From an uncultured Hungatella sp. (GTDB taxonomy: Bacteria; Bacillota; Clostridia; Lachnospirales; Lachnospiraceae), in assembly GCA_910586845.1 (NCBI GenBank), contig CAJUJV010000028.1, forward strand, positions 1 to 42,034: a stretch of 42,034 nt of DNA, in the 5' to 3' direction. This document shows positions 40,255-42,034 of the stretch, one piece after another. The notes beneath the pieces were generated by a model. That model was given only the letters and a program-made list of their open reading frames with translations. It was not told the DNA's origin and searched no databases. The position numbers were made by a program, and so were the translations under genes. How positions within the stretch are numbered: position 1 is the stretch's first letter; every line of letters starts with the position of its first letter.

Positions 40255-41376
40255 TCATCGACCCGAATAATAGAACTCATCATCAGGGAGCTGTCCGCCT
40301 ACTGATGACGGATCCTGATCATAAAGGACCTGCAGATATCCGGAAAGCTTCTCTTCCATCTCTTCTCCGTCTATACAGACAATGCTGCAGTAAGGCATGG
40401 CCTTCTGGGCAACGGGGGCCTTTTCGATGATCCCTGCCTCAGCCACCAGCTGCGCCGCCTCCTCTACATGTTCATTGGCAAACTCAGCAGATTCCCCGTG
40501 TTCTTCCATAAATACTTTTACAGCCTCCGCCTTTGCAGGATCCTCCAGCAGTTCTTTCCTGCATACGGTCACTCCCGTCACCAGGCTTCCGCCGTCTTCT
40601 GTCTGAACCTTATCCCACTCCTCGGTCAGGTCCAGGACCATCTTCAGATTTTCGTTCTGGGCCATGGCCACCGTGACAAAGGGCTGGGGAAGAAGGCCGA
40701 TGGCGTCGGACTGCTCTTTCAGGATAGCGGCCACCTCTGCTGCCTCGGATTTATATTCGATCGCCACATCCCCGTCTTCCAGGCCGTTCTGAGACAGGAG
40801 GTAATGGAAGGCGTAGTCCGGAGTGGTGCCCTTTCCCGTCATATATACGGTCTTTCCCTTCAGATCGGATACGGACTGAATGGAATCGTCGGCAGCCACT
40901 ACATAGAGGACCCCCAGAGTGTTGATGTTCAGTACCCGGATATCCTGTTTGGTCTTCTGGTACAGAATACTGGCCATGTTGGCAGGCACCAGGGCAATGT
41001 CCACATCACCGGACACGACCTTTCCCACCAGCTCGTCGGCAGCCGTCACCATGGTAAACTCATAAGAACCTTTGGACTCCCCTTTGGATGACTTGTCCAT
41101 GAGAGATACCAGACCCATGGTGGTGGGGCCTTTCATGGATCCTACCCGCAGGGTCACGGAAGCTCCCGGCGCCTCCTGGCTGACCTGAGCAGCGTCTCCG
41201 GACTCTGAAGACGGCGCTTCTGTCCCCTTTGTCTCCTGGGGGGCGGTTTCGGCCATGGTAGTCTCCACAGCTGTTGCAGCCTCCGTGGTGCTGTTTTCCT
41301 GACCGGATGATGAGCAGCCTGTCAGTGCGGCTGCGGTTATGGCACAGGCCATAACCATAGATAATACCTTTTTCAT
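40255..41376 (-). CDS. ABC importer substrate-binding lipoprotein (NMT1/SsuA-like)
   Basis: This 373-aa lipoprotein has a lipobox LTGC (Cys21), a Thr/Glu-rich linker (about 25-70) and a periplasmic-binding-protein domain of the NMT1/SsuA/TauA fold (LRVGSMKGPTTMGL, SGDVDIALVPANMA, TGKGTTPDYAF). Substrates of this group include sulfonates, nitrate, bicarbonate and thiamine precursors; here it is unknown, and I see no riboswitch before it. First gene of the three-gene importer operon (lipoprotein, permease, ATPase). Confidence 0.87.
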   Translation of the reverse strand: MKKVLSMVMACAITAAALTGCSSSGQENSTTEAATAVETTMAETAPQETKGTEAPSSESGDAAQVSQEAPGASVTLRVGSMKGPTTMGLVSLMDKSSKGESKGSYEFTMVTAADELVGKVVSGDVDIALVPANMASILYQKTKQDIRVLNINTLGVLYVVAADDSIQSVSDLKGKTVYMTGKGTTPDYAFHYLLSQNGLEDGDVAIEYKSEAAEVAAILKEQSDAIGLLPQPFVTVAMAQNENLKMVLDLTEEWDKVQTEDGGSLVTGVTVCRKELLEDPAKAEAVKVFMEEHGESAEFANEHVEEAAQLVAEAGIIEKAPVAQKAMPYCSIVCIDGEEMEEKLSGYLQVLYDQDPSSVGGQLPDDEFYYSGR

Positions 41377-41461
41377 GATTCTTTCCTCTCTTTTTCTTCC
41401 CCGTCAGTATTCTTCCGGGTTAGTGTCAGGCCCTGCCCGAAGGCAAAAAACCTGCGCAGAC

Positions 41462-41491
41462 AGTATAACACTTTTGGGTGTCATCTGTCCA
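41462..41491 (-). promoter_or_regulatory. promoter of the ABC importer operon
   Basis: On the minus strand TGGACA (41486-41491) and TATACT (41462-41467) are 18 bp apart, giving a leader of about 80 nt. Confidence 0.5.
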
Positions 41492-41584
41492 GTAGTACCT
41501 GCTGCCAGAATCAGAAATCAGGGCCCGCCTTTCATATCATTTCCCTCCTATTTCCGGCCAAAGACCCTCTGAAAACGCAAAAAG

Positions 41585-41619
41585 CCCGATAAATACGGCA
41601 TTTTACCGCATTTATCAGG
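41585..41619. terminator. terminator after tRNA-Gln (bidirectional)
   Basis: A long AT-rich stem (CCCGATAAATACGG with CCGCATTTATCAGG, one G-U and one mismatch) has T runs on both sides: CTTTTTG on the minus strand and GGTTTTTC on the plus strand. Confidence 0.75.
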
Positions 41620-41628
41620 TTTTTCAAG

Positions 41629-41701
41629 CTGGGCCAGCTGGATTCGAACCAGCGAAGTGCAGGAGTCAAAGTCCTGTGCCTTACCGCTTGGCGATGGCCC
41701 A
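41629..41701 (-). tRNA. tRNA-Gln (anticodon UUG)
   Basis: On the minus strand: acceptor TGGGCCA/TGGCCCA, D-loop GCCAAGCGGTAAGGC, anticodon stem CAGGA/TCCTG with loop CTTTGAC (anticodon TTG), T-arm CTGGTTCGAATCCAG, discriminator G. No CCA is encoded. All features match glutamine tRNA. Confidence 0.95.
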
Positions 41702-41730
41702 AGGTTATACAAAGTTACAGATACTGCTTT

Positions 41731-41759
41731 ATAGTATCACAGTTTTTTCCTGTTTGCAA
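41731..41759 (-). promoter_or_regulatory. promoter of tRNA-Gln
   Basis: On the minus strand TTGCAA (41754-41759) and TACTAT (41731-41736) are 17 bp apart, about 30 bp upstream of the tRNA. Confidence 0.5.
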
Positions 41760-41765
41760 GAGAAA

Positions 41766-41802
41766 CTCATCCTGATCTCAGGGCTTTTATCTGCAGGATG
41801 AG
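41766..41802 (-). terminator. terminator-like hairpin
   Basis: The perfect 9-bp stem CTCATCCTG/CAGGATGAG encloses a 19-nt loop and is followed on the minus strand by TTTCTCTTG. It would end any leftward transcript from the tRNA-His side. Confidence 0.6.
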
Positions 41803-41821
41803 ATTTCCCGTGAAACAACAA

Positions 41822-41843
41822 AGAGTCCGGCCCGCCGGACTCT
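41822..41843 (-). terminator. GC-rich terminator
   Basis: The perfect 10-bp stem AGAGTCCGGC/GCCGGACTCT with a 2-nt loop is followed on the minus strand by TTTGTTGTTT. It is the second terminator in a tandem row (41948-41970, here, and 41766-41802). Confidence 0.7.
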
Positions 41844-41940
41844 CGCGCCGGAGCGCGGTTGCAGCAGCAACCATCTTCCTTATGCGCGTAGTGCGCACCC
41901 CCGGAGGGTTTTATTCCATAGGACGCACTTTCCTATAGAA
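41844..41940 (-). other. multi-hairpin intergenic region, candidate RNA
   Basis: Between two terminators lie four further stems: TTCTATAGG/CCTATGGAA (41914-41940), a GTGCGC/GCGCAT stem (about 41882-41898), GGTTGC/GCAACC (41857-41872) and GCGC/GCGC (41845-41856). No convincing gene is present: the only small frame with a purine-rich site (ATG near 41873) reads through the terminator stem. A conserved structured RNA is possible; it matches no RNA class that I recognise. Confidence 0.35.
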
Positions 41941-41947
41941 CAAAATA

Positions 41948-41970
41948 CTCACCGGAATCTATCCGGTGAG
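41948..41970 (-). terminator. terminator after tRNA-His
   Basis: The perfect 8-bp stem CTCACCGG/CCGGTGAG with a 7-nt loop is followed on the minus strand by TATTTTG. It lies 12 bp beyond the tRNA-His end. Confidence 0.75.
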
Positions 41971-41982
41971 CTACCAAAAAAG

Positions 41983-42034
41983 GGTGGATAAAGGGATTCG
42001 AACCCTTGGCCTCCAGAGCCACAATCTGGCGCGC
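41983..42034 (-). tRNA. tRNA-His (anticodon GUG), partial
   Basis: The 3' two thirds of a tRNA runs off the right edge. Visible parts: anticodon stem CCAGA/TCTGG with loop TTGTGGC (anticodon GTG), T-arm AAGGGTTCGAATCCCTT, and acceptor 3' strand TATCCAC plus C. The 5' acceptor and D-arm lie beyond the window. Confidence 0.9.

Noticed and set aside
41800..41875. 35-codon frame on the minus strand starting near 41873
   Set aside because: It reads through the GC-rich terminator stem and two other hairpins; structure explains the sequence better than coding.

Overview
The window looks like chromosomal DNA of an anaerobic, Gram-positive member of the Clostridia, most likely a Lachnospiraceae-type gut bacterium. 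The evidence is strong AGGAGG ribosome binding sites, sigma-A type promoters, lipoproteins and sortless secreted proteins, a group B and a sensory [FeFe]-hydrogenase, a SpoIIE-type phosphatase, rubredoxin, an oxygen-labile cysteine desulfidase-family protein, and moderately GC-rich coding regions with AT-rich promoters. The genus cannot be fixed from the sequence alone.

Layout. 1-700: tail of a possible gene, then a small hydrophobic-protein gene whose 3' end is overlapped by a convergent promoter-to-terminator small RNA (type I toxin-antitoxin-like). 699-6250, all minus strand: a GMP synthase with an eroded glutaminase domain, a Sel1-repeat protein, a YczE-type membrane protein, a nitrilase-family amidohydrolase with an unknown gene, and a rubredoxin. 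6450-8470: a GH13 alpha-glucosidase/amylase-type enzyme with a repetitive tail. 8474-9763: cysteine desulfidase/UPF0597 protein. 9810-10774: metallophosphoesterase, overlapping tail-to-tail with a four-gene ABC-2 exporter operon (10701-15633). 15727-16752: hemerythrin with a CheX-like C-terminus.

The centrepiece is a single minus-strand operon of nine genes, about 13.2 kb (promoter near 30150, terminator near 16780). In transcription order it encodes: a secreted-sensor/TM/FHA protein, a zinc-ribbon FHA adaptor, a Ser/Thr kinase-FHA, a VWA/TM/FHA protein, a membrane PP2C phosphatase with a repetitive outer domain, a PrsW intramembrane protease-FHA fusion, a soluble PP2C phosphatase, a membrane-spanning pseudokinase with outer propeller/leucine-rich repeats, and a receptor kinase with outer leucine-rich and cell-wall-binding repeats that is broken by a frameshift. 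Writers (kinases), erasers (PP2C), readers (five FHA domains) and several outward-facing sensors in one operon suggest a self-contained transmembrane phospho-threonine signalling system. The combination recalls the kinase/phosphatase/FHA/VWA control module of type VI secretion, but no secretion apparatus is present.

Next is an [FeFe]-hydrogenase operon (34910 down to 30286): a thioredoxin-like [2Fe-2S] protein, a PAS-containing sensory hydrogenase, a SpoIIE-type phosphatase directly abutting it, and a group B hydrogenase; this reads as a hydrogen-sensing circuit plus an output enzyme. The right end has an RCC1-repeat lipoprotein, tRNA-Leu, a GtrII-type membrane glycosyltransferase, a NitT/TauT-like ABC importer, and tRNA-Gln and tRNA-His separated by a highly structured, gene-free stretch that may encode an RNA.
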